DNA of 20,718 nucleotides from JBCBZH01 sp039815415 (lineage in GTDB: Bacteria > Bacteroidota > Rhodothermia > Rhodothermales > Rubricoccaceae). Position 1 is the stretch's first letter; each line of letters opens with the position of its first letter. Shown piece after piece: positions 1 through 6,537 of the stretch. Position numbers and translations under genes: made by a program. Location: assembly GCA_039815415.1 (NCBI GenBank), contig JBCBZH010000042.1, forward strand, positions 1-20,718, given 5' to 3'. A model generated the notes under the pieces. It saw only the letters and a list, made by a program, of their open reading frames with translations, ran no database searches and was not told the origin of the DNA.

Positions 1-493
1 CGCCGTTGGTCTTGCGGGTGTGGTGAACAAGCTCAATGGCGCAGTTGCATTGATCAGCAAGTCGTGCCTCTCCTCGACCACTCAGTATGGTGGGTCCACG
101 ACGACCTCGGTTGCCAGCCAGAACGGTTCGCCCGTGGGCGACCTCGTGGACTATGGCTTCGACCAGACCGGCCAGCTCGTGCTGGCGTTCTCGAACGGCG
201 TCCGCCGCCCGGTCGCCCAGCTTGCGCTCGGCATGGTCGCCAACCCAGACGGCCTCGACCAGCTCGGCGACGGCTTCTACACCACAACGGCTGCATCCGG
301 CGACCTCCGCATCGGTCGCGCCGGGAGCGAGATCTCGGCAGGCGTCATCTCCGGTGCCCTTGAGTCCAGCAACGTGGACCTCGCCGAGGAGTTCACGGAC
401 ATGATTGTGGCGCAGCGCGGCTACCAGGCCAACGCCCGCGTCATCACCACGTCGGACGAGCTGCTGCAGGAGACGGTGCAGCTCAAGCGATAA
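1..493 (+). CDS. flgE: Flagellar hook protein FlgE, C-terminal part (5' end outside window)
   Basis: This is the C-terminal ~163 residues of the hook subunit, which polymerises into the curved hook joining rod to filament. The frame is open from base 2, so the gene begins upstream of the window; the GTG at 20 is internal. The segment TQYGGSTTTSVASQNG, the middle stretch FSNGVRRPVAQLALG, and the ending SNVDLAEEFTDMIVAQRGYQANARVI then TTSDELLQ match the conserved FlgE C-terminus. The last helix (SNVDL, QRGYQAN, TSDE) is the Flg_bbr_C domain shared by rod and hook proteins; the preceding segment distinguishes hook from rod. It is followed within 40 bp by a strong intrinsic terminator, so it probably ends an upstream hook operon. 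Confidence 0.93.
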   Translation, partial: AVGLAGVVNKLNGAVALISKSCLSSTTQYGGSTTTSVASQNGSPVGDLVDYGFDQTGQLVLAFSNGVRRPVAQLALGMVANPDGLDQLGDGFYTTTAASGDLRIGRAGSEISAGVISGALESSNVDLAEEFTDMIVAQRGYQANARVITTSDELLQETVQLKR

Positions 494-494
494 T

Positions 495-512
495 CCGTCG
501 CCAGCTCGACGG
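495..512 (+). repeat. Post-stop hairpin carrying the CGCCAGCTCG motif (after flgE)
   Basis: A perfect 6-bp stem (ccgtcg/cgacgg) encloses the 6-nt loop CCAGCT. It starts one base after the flgE stop. The 10-mer CGCCAGCTCG (499-508) spans the loop and the inner stem pairs. It is one of eight sense-oriented copies that follow gene ends in this window. Confidence 0.7.
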
Positions 513-529
513 CCCGCGCTGACGGGCTG

Positions 530-563
530 AACGGCCCTGGGGCAACCGCCTCGGGGCCGTTTT
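530..563 (+). terminator. Intrinsic terminator after flgE
   Basis: Left arm 530-542 (aacggccctgggg) pairs with right arm 549-561 (cctcggggccgtt) over 13 positions, two of them G-T wobbles. The loop is six nucleotides (543-548). A short T run (560-563) follows. This is a typical rho-independent terminator, and it separates flgE from the motA operon. Confidence 0.85.
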
Positions 564-848
564 GTGTTCGCCAGCCCGAGGCTCTCCCCCGATTCAGTGC
601 ACACTCGCACCGCTCGCTTCGTACGCCCTCACGTGTGAGAGCGAGGACTGAGACTGTAGGCCGATCCGAGAGAGGGCTGGGAGAAGCGCCACCCGCCACC
701 TCGAGCTGGCGAACGAGAACACCCCTGGGGCTGGCGCCCCATCAATCGGCGCAGGGGGGCACAGAAGCGTTCCCGGAGCGCCGATCAAACGAGGCCGGGT
801 TCACCCTCGCGGAGCGGCTTCGATAAGCGCGCCAACGCACCCCTCCTC
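564..848. other. Non-coding gap between flgE terminator and motA
   Basis: No convincing gene lies here; short open frames (for example 635-826) have no recognisable protein features. The gap holds a reverse-oriented copy of the 10-mer, CGAGCTGGCG at 702-711. It also has a small hairpin, ggggc-tggc-gcccc, at about 727-740. A perfect 8-bp inverted repeat, ATCGGCGC (745-752) and GCGCCGAT (778-785), encloses a 25-bp spacer. The promoter of the motA operon should lie here, but I see no clear sigma-70 or sigma-28 consensus. Confidence 0.55.
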
Positions 849-1631
849 ATGGAAAAGTCCACACCCCTCGGCCTGGTCGCGGGCATCGTCCTGATCTTCG
901 GCACCATCCTGACGGGGGATGGCTGGATCACGTTTTTTGATCCGATGTCGCTGGGAATCGTGCTCGGAGGCACGATTGCAGGGCTGTTCGTGACGTTCAC
1001 CGTCGCGGAGTTCAAGAACCTGATTCCGCTGCTCAAGGGCTTCTTCGGCTTCCAGGTGCCGGACTACAGCGGGCTGGCGGCCCAGATCGTGGACTTCGCC
1101 CGCACCGCCCGCCGCGACGGCCCCCTGGCCCTCGATGCCCGGCTGGATGAGGTGGACGATCCTATCCTCCGCTCCGCTCTCGAGATGGCGGTCGATGGCG
1201 CATCCTCGGAGGATGCCGAAAAAGCGATTCGCGTTCAGATTGGCGAGGCCGCCGCAGGTCCGTCGCTGCTGGTCAAGTTCATGAACAAGGCCGGGATGTA
1301 CGCCCCGGCCTTCGGCATGGTGGGCACGCTGATCGGGCTCATCCAGATGCTCCAGAACCTGAATGATCCAGCAGCCATCGGCCCCGCGATGGCGGTCGCC
1401 ATGATTACGACGTTCTACGGCGCGTTCTTCGCCAACCTCATCTTCCTGCCAATGGCAGGCAAGGTTCAGGGGCAGATTGTGGCCCAGATGAAGGCGCACG
1501 AGATGATTCGCGTCGGGGCGGTGGGAATCCTGGACGGCGACCCACCGAGTGCGCTGGACCAGCGCCTGAGCCTCTACACCGGCGAGAAAGCCAGTGGCGC
1601 CGAGCCAACACCACTCCGCAAGGCTGCCTAA
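849..1631 (+). CDS. motA: Flagellar motor stator protein MotA
   Basis: MotA/PomA-family stator subunit of 260 aa. With MotB it forms an ion channel in the inner membrane and pushes on the rotor through its cytoplasmic loop. Four membrane segments are visible at about 5-23, 33-52, 152-170 and 182-202, with a charged cytoplasmic loop at about 53-150. The segment APAFGMVGTLIGLI (152-165) with Pro153, followed by AMITTFYGAFFANLIFLP, is the family signature around the channel. Length is normal. The start is ATG at 849 with no Shine-Dalgarno sequence, only a pyrimidine-rich leader (cccctcctc). motB follows after 3 bp, so the two are translationally close. The sequence does not decide between proton and sodium drive. 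Confidence 0.96.
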   Translation: MEKSTPLGLVAGIVLIFGTILTGDGWITFFDPMSLGIVLGGTIAGLFVTFTVAEFKNLIPLLKGFFGFQVPDYSGLAAQIVDFARTARRDGPLALDARLDEVDDPILRSALEMAVDGASSEDAEKAIRVQIGEAAAGPSLLVKFMNKAGMYAPAFGMVGTLIGLIQMLQNLNDPAAIGPAMAVAMITTFYGAFFANLIFLPMAGKVQGQIVAQMKAHEMIRVGAVGILDGDPPSALDQRLSLYTGEKASGAEPTPLRKAA

Positions 1632-1634
1632 ACC

Positions 1635-2366
1635 ATGTCTGACTTCCTAGCCCTTGAGGAAGAAGAAGAACCGTCGTCGCCATTCTGGATGGCGACGTTC
1701 AGCGACATGATGACGCTGCTACTGACGTTCTTTGTGATGCTGGTTGCCATGTCCTCTGTGGAGGTCAAGAAGTTCGAGGAGGCGCTGAGCTACTTCACCG
1801 GCAAGCGTGGGCTGATGCAGGAGGAGGGCCTCATGCCCGGAATCATGGGCGTCGCCGGTCAGCCGGACGAGCGTGAGCAATCCAGAGCCTTCGAGGACAT
1901 CGCCCGCGACATCCAGGAGAAAGGCCTCGGCGATGGCGTGGAGGTAGACCTCATGCCCCAGGGCATCCGCGTAACCTTCGTGGATTCGATTGCCTTCGCG
2001 CCAGGATCCGTCGCCCTAGACGAGCCTGCCCAGCGCGTCCTTGAGATCGTTGCCGAGCTGGCGTCCTCGGTAGCGGCTGTCGAGGTGGAAGGCCACACAG
2101 ATGACACGCCCATCTCGACTGTCGCCTATCCCTCGAACTGGGAACTGTCGGCAGCCCGCGCCGCCGCTGTGGTCCGCTTCCTGACAGTCCAGCCAGACTC
2201 CCTTCCAGCCGACCGCTACATCGCTACCGGCTACGGCGAGTTCCGCCCGCGCGAGTCCAATGACACCCCGGAGGGCCGTGCCCGCAACCGGCGCATCACC
2301 ATCCTCTTCCGCACCACAGAGCCGGAGAGCGACTCCATCCTCCCATTTGACCCTGTCTCTCCTTAA
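1635..2366 (+). CDS. motB: Flagellar motor stator protein MotB
   Basis: MotB/PomB-family stator partner of 243 aa. A short acidic N-terminus (EEEEE at 8-12) precedes one membrane helix (about 17-38). Asp24 in ATFSDMMTLL is the conserved ion-carrying aspartate. An OmpA-like peptidoglycan-binding domain spans about 112-226, with GHTDD at 153-157, the NWELSAARA segment and NRRI at 218-221. This domain anchors the stator to the cell wall. The WMATFSDMM context resembles PomB/MotS-like sodium stators more than E. coli MotB, so sodium drive is possible but only an inference. Start ATG 1635, 3 bp after the motA stop; fliL follows after 14 bp. Confidence 0.96.
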   Translation: MSDFLALEEEEEPSSPFWMATFSDMMTLLLTFFVMLVAMSSVEVKKFEEALSYFTGKRGLMQEEGLMPGIMGVAGQPDEREQSRAFEDIARDIQEKGLGDGVEVDLMPQGIRVTFVDSIAFAPGSVALDEPAQRVLEIVAELASSVAAVEVEGHTDDTPISTVAYPSNWELSAARAAAVVRFLTVQPDSLPADRYIATGYGEFRPRESNDTPEGRARNRRITILFRTTEPESDSILPFDPVSP

Positions 2367-2380
2367 CCGACGTACTCGAC

Positions 2381-2878
2381 ATGGCTGAAGAACTCGAAGA
2401 GGCCCCCAAGAAAGGCAAGCCCTGGCTCATCCCTGTTGTGGTCGCCCTGGTTCTGGGCGTCGGTGGAACCGTCGCTGTGATGAAGAGCGATGCACTCCGT
2501 CAGACCATCGGACTGGCACCTGCCGCTGCGGCTGCGCCCGTCGAAGCCACAGAGACCGCCCCTCCGGAAGAATTCGGTGTGTTCATGGACCTCGACGGCA
2601 TCGTGGTCAACCCTCGGGACACCGATGGGCGCCGCTACTTCATGATCCGCGTGGGCGTCGAAGCCGAAGATCAGAAAACGCTCGACCGCCTCGGTGAGCT
2701 AGGCCCCGCCACCACCGACGCCATCATCGACCTGATGAGCAAGAAGACCGTGGACGAGCTGGCGGACATCGCCCTGCGCGACTCGCTCAAGGGCTCCGTT
2801 CGCGATCGCTTCAACACCATCCTCGGCGAAGACGGCCCCGTCAGCCGCGTCTACTTCACGCAGTACGTCTTGCAGTAG
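2381..2878 (+). CDS. fliL: Flagellar basal body-associated protein FliL
   Basis: FliL of 165 aa, a single-pass inner-membrane protein that surrounds stator units and supports torque. A charged N-terminal tail is followed by one membrane helix (about 15-34), an Ala/Pro/Glu linker, and the periplasmic FliL domain (about 64-165). The domain contains FMDLDGIVVNPRD, RYFMIRVGVE and the C-terminal VSRVYFTQYVLQ, all typical of the family. It is co-directional with motAB, 14 bp downstream of motB. A 135-bp gap to fliM follows. Confidence 0.93.
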   Translation: MAEELEEAPKKGKPWLIPVVVALVLGVGGTVAVMKSDALRQTIGLAPAAAAAPVEATETAPPEEFGVFMDLDGIVVNPRDTDGRRYFMIRVGVEAEDQKTLDRLGELGPATTDAIIDLMSKKTVDELADIALRDSLKGSVRDRFNTILGEDGPVSRVYFTQYVLQ

Positions 2879-3013
2879 AGCCCGCAGAGATCAGAGAACA
2901 CCGTCGCCGTCGTCAGCTCGAGTCTGCGACAGGCCCCACCCTCACGTACTGGCTCCTGGCCTCGATCCCAACTCGGAACGGTCCTTGCCAAGCGTTGACG
3001 TGCCCCCCTTCTC
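2879..3013. other. Gap between fliL and fliM
   Basis: This 135-bp gap is long for this operon. It holds a one-mismatch copy of the iterated 10-mer (CGTCAGCTCG, 2911-2920) in sense orientation after fliL. None of the three forward frames encodes an EIDALL-like peptide that could be a lost FliM N-terminus. A TGA at 2996-2998 is in frame with, and upstream of, the fliM ATG. Confidence 0.6.
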
Positions 3014-3925
3014 ATGGCCGTCACCGACCCCGACCTGATCCGTACCGCCTCTGCGGGCGACGCGCAATCGTACGATTTTGCGCGTCCGCGGTCCCTTTCG
3101 GATCGCCAGATCGAGGCGGCCCAGTCCACACACGCTGCGTTCGCTGACGGGCTGGCGGTGGCCTTGTCGGATGCCCTCGGGGAGTCCGCATGGGTTCAAG
3201 CATCGTCGCTGGACGACGTGCCGGTAGCGGACTTCCAGAACAGCCGCTCTCGCCCGACGGCCTTCTTCGACCTGCGCCTAGGCACTTCGGGCCCGCCGAT
3301 GGGTCTCGACCTCGCACCGGCCCTTGCCCTCTTCCTGGTGGAGCGCCACCTCGGAGGCTCCGACCCCATCCGGGAAGACTCGAGAGCCCTCTCGAATCTG
3401 GAGACCGCCGTTGTCGAAGGCGTGTGGCTGCCACTCATCGGGACCGTCTTTGCCGAGACCTGGGGCACGATTCCGCCCGCTCCCGCCGGGTTCACCTGGA
3501 ACCCTGACGACATCGGGCAGGCCATGCCCTCCGACCGCATTCTCGTCACGGACCTTGAGGTCACGGTTGGCGAAACCTCCGCGATCCTGTCACTGGCCTA
3601 TCCCATTGACACCATCCGTGTCTTGCTGGAGATCGTGATGTCCCACTCGGCCGCATCCGATGCGCAGGCGTCCCGCTCAGACAGCGTCGCAGTAGACACG
3701 GTGCCGGTTCATCTGCGCGCTGAGTTGGGCCGCACGCAGCTCTCTGTGCAGGAGATCCTCAGCCTTCTGCCCGGCGACGTGATCCCTCTCGACAGCGCCA
3801 TCGCCGACCCCATCCCCGTATGGGTGGGCGATGGGCTGCACTTCGAGGCCCGCACTGGTGTCTCTGGCAAACGGATTGCTCTCCGGCTTCTCACGCCCCC
3901 TACGCCTCCTCCCCATCATGGCTGA
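3014..3925 (+). CDS. fliM: Flagellar motor switch protein FliM (lacks CheY-binding N-terminal peptide)
   Basis: FliM of 303 aa, the C-ring protein linking FliG to FliN. Visible parts are the family start YDFARPRSLSDRQIEAAQ (20-37), the CheC-like middle domain with LVERHLGGSDP in place of the usual GGxG loop, and a C-terminal SpoA domain (about 228-292, with VHLRAELGRTQLSVQEIL). Canonical FliM starts with an LSQxEIDALL peptide that binds phosphorylated CheY. Here the N-terminus is MAVTDPDLIRTASAGDAQS, and an in-frame stop at 2996 prevents any extension. Switching may therefore use FliN or another contact. The stop overlaps the fliN start by 8 bp (ATGGCTGA), indicating translational coupling. 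Confidence 0.9.
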   Translation: MAVTDPDLIRTASAGDAQSYDFARPRSLSDRQIEAAQSTHAAFADGLAVALSDALGESAWVQASSLDDVPVADFQNSRSRPTAFFDLRLGTSGPPMGLDLAPALALFLVERHLGGSDPIREDSRALSNLETAVVEGVWLPLIGTVFAETWGTIPPAPAGFTWNPDDIGQAMPSDRILVTDLEVTVGETSAILSLAYPIDTIRVLLEIVMSHSAASDAQASRSDSVAVDTVPVHLRAELGRTQLSVQEILSLLPGDVIPLDSAIADPIPVWVGDGLHFEARTGVSGKRIALRLLTPPTPPPHHG

Positions 3926-4259
3926 ACTCGACGATGCTCCCGTAGACCTCGCCACCGAGGCTCCAGACCCCACCACCGAGACGCAGGCCGAGGCGCCTGC
4001 CTCAGCGCCGCACTCCAACACCACCATCGATCTTCTGTCCGACGTCGAGATTGAGGTGACCGTTGAACTGGGCCGTCGCCGCCTGTCCATTGGCGAGGTG
4101 ACCCGGCTGGACGTCGGAAGCGTGGTCGAACTGGACACGCTGGCTGGGGAGCCCCTCGTGGTGTACGCCAACGGTCGCCAGATCGCCACTGGCGAGGTGG
4201 TGGTGGTTGATGGCAAGTTCGGCGTCCGCATCCAGGCCCTTTCCGGCGGCAGCTCGTAG
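3918..4259 (+). CDS. fliN: Flagellar motor switch protein FliN
   Basis: FliN of 113 aa forms the lower C-ring with FliM and helps dock export substrates. An acidic Pro/Thr-rich N-terminal tail (1-35) precedes a SpoA domain (about 36-110) with LLSDVEIEVTVELGRRRLSI, GSVVELD and EPLVVYANGR, then GEVVVVDGKFGVRI. The frame is open upstream to 3831, but the ATG at 3918 gives a normal N-terminus, sits in the fliM stop (ATGGCTGA overlap) and follows the pyrimidine-rich leader seen at other starts here. The iterated 10-mer (4261-4270) begins one base after its stop. Confidence 0.95.
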   Translation: MAELDDAPVDLATEAPDPTTETQAEAPASAPHSNTTIDLLSDVEIEVTVELGRRRLSIGEVTRLDVGSVVELDTLAGEPLVVYANGRQIATGEVVVVDGKFGVRIQALSGGSS

Positions 4260-4260
4260 A

Positions 4261-4270
4261 CGCCAGCTCG
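4261..4270 (+). repeat. Iterated 10-mer CGCCAGCTCG immediately after fliN
   Basis: Exact copy, one base after the fliN stop and in the sense orientation. Unlike the copies after flgE and fliR, its flanks do not extend into a long stem. Confidence 0.65.
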
Positions 4271-4284
4271 GCGACGGTTCAGGA

Positions 4285-4312
4285 ACGGCCGGGCTCTTCG
4301 GGGTCCGGCCGT
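4285..4312 (+). terminator. Hairpin in the fliN-fliO gap, possible weak terminator or attenuator
   Basis: Perfect 8-bp stem acggccgg (4285-4292) / ccggccgt (4305-4312) around a 12-nt loop. The following sequence (gttgtgtg) has no real T run, so full termination is doubtful. It could lower downstream expression or protect the 3' end of the fliN message. Confidence 0.4.
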
Positions 4313-4356
4313 GTTGTGTGAGGGTCCCGTGGCACCGTTCTCGCACACCAACGGGC

Positions 4357-5196
4357 ATGGATGCCCCTGTCTCTTCGTCCTTGCTCGACCGCCTCCGCCA
4401 GCGCGCGGACGCGCTCCCGCTCGACCGTACGCCGTTGCGCCGTGCGGGGCTCCTGACGGCCCTTCTGATCGTCCTCCTCGTGCTGGGGAAGGTGTTTAGC
4501 CCCGCACCAGCTCGTTCCGCGGACCGGCAAGACGTGCGGAGTGCGACGGAAGAGGTTTCCGCGCCCCGATCCAGCGCTGTGTGGACTGGCGGGCGCGTGC
4601 TTGCGATTCTCTTTCTCCTCACCGGCGGCGGCATCGCGTTCTGGCTGCACCGACGGGCTGGCGGACGGATCGTGTCAAACGGCTCCACCCTCCAGGTCCT
4701 CGAGACGCACACTCTCGGCCCTGGGCAGTCGCTCCGGCTGGTGGCGTGCGGAGAGGAGGTGTTGCTGCTCAGCGTGGCCTCCGACGGCGCCACACTGCTC
4801 CGCCACTGGCCTCGTGCACGGTTCGACGCCGAGCCGGTCTCCTTCGCCGACGCGCTGGCGAGCCTGACCGACGACAGCTCGGCACCGTCCCCTCTCTCCA
4901 CGGAAGAGAGCCTCGAAGCAAAGACGCCAGGACGATTGACCGCAGACCCAAACCAACACCTTGAGGCGTCGCACACGGACACCGAGCATCGAGCTGACGA
5001 CCTCTCTGTTCTCGCCAGCCCGGCGACGAACGGCTCCCACCACGGTGGTATGGGGCCCCGACTGCACGAGGATGACTCGAGTGTAGAGGACCGCCTCTCG
5101 ATGAACGAGCTGACGACCGAACCCACTGTTGCCCGAGGCGTGCTGTTTCCGCCCCGCGCCCACACGCCCCATCAGTTCGATGTGCGTCATGGTTAG
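4357..5196 (+). CDS. fliO: Flagellar biosynthesis protein FliO
   Basis: Probable FliO of 279 aa, which assists assembly of the FliP ring of the export gate. Hydrophobic segments lie at about 31-46 and 79-97. A FliO-type domain follows (about 110-151: STLQVLETHTLGPGQSLRLV, then EEVLLLSVASDGATLLRHW). The family is weakly conserved, so position before fliP is part of the evidence. The long C-terminal tail (152-279) is rich in Ser, Thr, Glu, Asp and His and looks disordered; many FliO proteins are much shorter. The frame is open upstream to 4207, but that part reads through the motif and hairpin, so ATG 4357 is chosen. Its stop overlaps the fliP start by 8 bp (ATGGTTAG). Confidence 0.82.
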   Translation: MDAPVSSSLLDRLRQRADALPLDRTPLRRAGLLTALLIVLLVLGKVFSPAPARSADRQDVRSATEEVSAPRSSAVWTGGRVLAILFLLTGGGIAFWLHRRAGGRIVSNGSTLQVLETHTLGPGQSLRLVACGEEVLLLSVASDGATLLRHWPRARFDAEPVSFADALASLTDDSSAPSPLSTEESLEAKTPGRLTADPNQHLEASHTDTEHRADDLSVLASPATNGSHHGGMGPRLHEDDSSVEDRLSMNELTTEPTVARGVLFPPRAHTPHQFDVRHG

Positions 5197-6106
5197 GCGA
5201 CGGCTCCTGCTTCTGCTCAGCGTCGCGCTGGCGATCCCGGCGAGCGCTCAAACCTCGTCGCTCACCCCCGACCAGCTCGAGGTGGCGCAGGCCATCGCAG
5301 ACCAGGCCATTGCCGATGCCCAGCAAGGGATCCCCGCCCAGGGCGCCAACGAGCTGGCGCCCGCCGCTCGCGATCTCGCGCCGACGCAAAACGCACCCGG
5401 CCCGGCCCGCCGCGTAGCGAGCGCACAACCCGCCAGCTCGTCGCCCATCCCTGGCGTCACGCTAACCGACGACGGCAACTACGCTCTGCCGATTCAGCTG
5501 CTGCTGTTGCTGACGGTGCTCACGCTGGCGCCGTCCATCCTCATCCTGATGACGAGCTTCACGCGCCTCGTCGTCGTGTTCTCGATTCTGCGAACGGCGC
5601 TGGGACTGCAGCAAAGCCCGCCCACCCAGGTCATCATCGGGCTGTCGCTATTCCTGACGTTCTTCGTCATGCAACCGGTGTTCTCGGAGATCGACCAGGC
5701 TGCGCTCCAGCCGTACCTCGACGGCCAGCTCGAGCAGAAGGACGCGATGGAGATCGCCGCGAAGCCGATCAAGGAGTTCATGCTCGCGCAGACGCGCGAC
5801 AAGGACCTCATCCGGTTCATGGACCTCGCGGACTTGCCTGCTGTGGATACCCCCGGGGAGGTGCCTTTCCACGTGCTGGTGCCGGCCTTCGTGCTCTCCG
5901 AGCTGCGGATTGCCTTCCAGATCGGGTTCATGCTGTTCCTGCCTTTCCTCGTGGTGGACCTCATCGTGGCGAGCGTGCTCATGTCGATGGGCATGATGAT
6001 GCTCCCGCCTGTAATGATCTCGCTGCCCATCAAGCTGCTCCTGTTTGTCATCACCGACGGCTGGTTCCTGATCGTCGAGTCCGTCATCCGAGGGTACCTG
6101 GGTTAG
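5189..6106 (+). CDS. fliP: Flagellar export gate protein FliP
   Basis: FliP of 305 aa, core subunit of the type III export gate (FliP5FliQ4FliR1). A cleavable-type signal peptide (1-20, ending ASA) is followed by an unusually long Ala/Gln/Pro-rich periplasmic linker (about 21-100). The conserved membrane part has LILMTSFTRLVVVFSILRTALGLQQSPP, FVMQPVFSEI, PFHVLVPAFVLSELRIAFQIGF and the terminal SLPIKLLLFVITDGW segment. An alternative ATG lies at 5180. I chose 5189 because it gives a clean signal peptide and the same 8-nt start/stop overlap seen at fliM-fliN. Confidence 0.95.
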   Translation: MVRRRLLLLLSVALAIPASAQTSSLTPDQLEVAQAIADQAIADAQQGIPAQGANELAPAARDLAPTQNAPGPARRVASAQPASSSPIPGVTLTDDGNYALPIQLLLLLTVLTLAPSILILMTSFTRLVVVFSILRTALGLQQSPPTQVIIGLSLFLTFFVMQPVFSEIDQAALQPYLDGQLEQKDAMEIAAKPIKEFMLAQTRDKDLIRFMDLADLPAVDTPGEVPFHVLVPAFVLSELRIAFQIGFMLFLPFLVVDLIVASVLMSMGMMMLPPVMISLPIKLLLFVITDGWFLIVESVIRGYLG

Positions 6107-6115
6107 GGGGCATGG

Positions 6116-6129
6116 GTGACGAGTGATGC
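6116..6129 (+). repeat. GTGANNN heptamer pair after fliP
   Basis: Two tandem degenerate heptamers, gtgacga and gtgatgc, lie just after the fliP stop. The same GTGANNN unit recurs on both sides of the fliQ 3' end (6468-6481 and, reverse-oriented, 6504-6531). Confidence 0.45.
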
Positions 6130-6154
6130 GCCTGATCCAGACTTGCACTCCGTC

Positions 6155-6168
6155 GCCTGACGTCAGGC
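6155..6168. repeat. Perfect 14-bp palindrome GCCTGACGTCAGGC upstream of fliQ
   Basis: A perfect inverted repeat without a spacer lies 33 bp before the fliQ start, in the fliP-fliQ gap. It could be an operator for a dimeric regulator or part of an RNA hairpin. A function cannot be assigned from one copy. Confidence 0.5.
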
Positions 6169-6201
6169 TCCTCTCTCTTTACTCCTCCCGCCTCACCCGC
6201 T

Positions 6202-6471
6202 ATGACGCCTGAGACCGCTCTCCACTGGACCCAAACAGCCCTGATGCTCGCGCTGACAGTGGGTGCGCCTCTGCTCGGCGTCGCGCTGGCGGTCGGGCTG
6301 GTGATCAGTCTCTTCCAGGCGATGACCTCGATCCAGGAGATGACCCTCAGCTCGATCCCCAAGATGTTCGCCGTGGCTGGAGTTCTGCTGCTGCTGGCGC
6401 CCTGGATGCTCGAGATGATGACCGACTTTTCCACAGAGGTCTTCCGCGCCATCGCAACGGTTTCTAAGTGA
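6202..6471 (+). CDS. fliQ: Flagellar export gate protein FliQ
   Basis: FliQ of 89 aa, a two-helix subunit of the export gate. Membrane segments lie at about 16-38 and 49-75. The segment GLVISLFQAMTSIQEMTLSSIPK between and within them is the family signature. Length is normal. The ATG at 6202 follows a pyrimidine-rich leader without a Shine-Dalgarno sequence. It is separated from fliP by 95 bp and from fliR by 66 bp, and both gaps carry GTGANNN heptamer repeats. Confidence 0.95.
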   Translation: MTPETALHWTQTALMLALTVGAPLLGVALAVGLVISLFQAMTSIQEMTLSSIPKMFAVAGVLLLLAPWMLEMMTDFSTEVFRAIATVSK

Positions 6472-6531
6472 TTCGTGATGGGCGAGGGGCCTGAATGAGA
6501 CCTCACGCTTCACGAATCACGTGTCACGCCT
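6468..6531. repeat. Inverted arrays of GTGANNN heptamers between fliQ and fliR
   Basis: The + strand carries gtgattc-gtgatgg (6468-6481). The - strand carries gtgacac-gtgattc-gtgaagc (cacgNNN units at 6504-6531 on the + strand). Arms 6468-6477 (gtgattcgtg) and 6511-6520 (cacgaatcac) are a perfect 10-bp inverted repeat, so the region can form a hairpin. The first arm overlaps the fliQ stop. Degenerate 7-nt tandem repeats like this are not explained by coding. Confidence 0.55.
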
Positions 6532-6537
6532 CTCCTC

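Noticed and set aside
784..826. Sigma-28 promoter before motA (TTCGATAA-like -10 with a TCAAA -35)
   Set aside because: The two half-sites are about 33 bp apart, far from the expected spacing, and the match is weak.
635..826. A 63-codon + strand frame in the gap before motA
   Set aside because: No start context, no hydrophobic or conserved feature, and it runs through the repeat elements.
801..1499. A 232-codon - strand frame across motA
   Set aside because: Antisense to an unmistakable MotA; composition is typical of a shadow frame.
4002..5165. A 387-codon - strand frame across fliN and fliO
   Set aside because: Ser/Arg-rich shadow of the fliO gene with no domain; the + strand genes explain the region.
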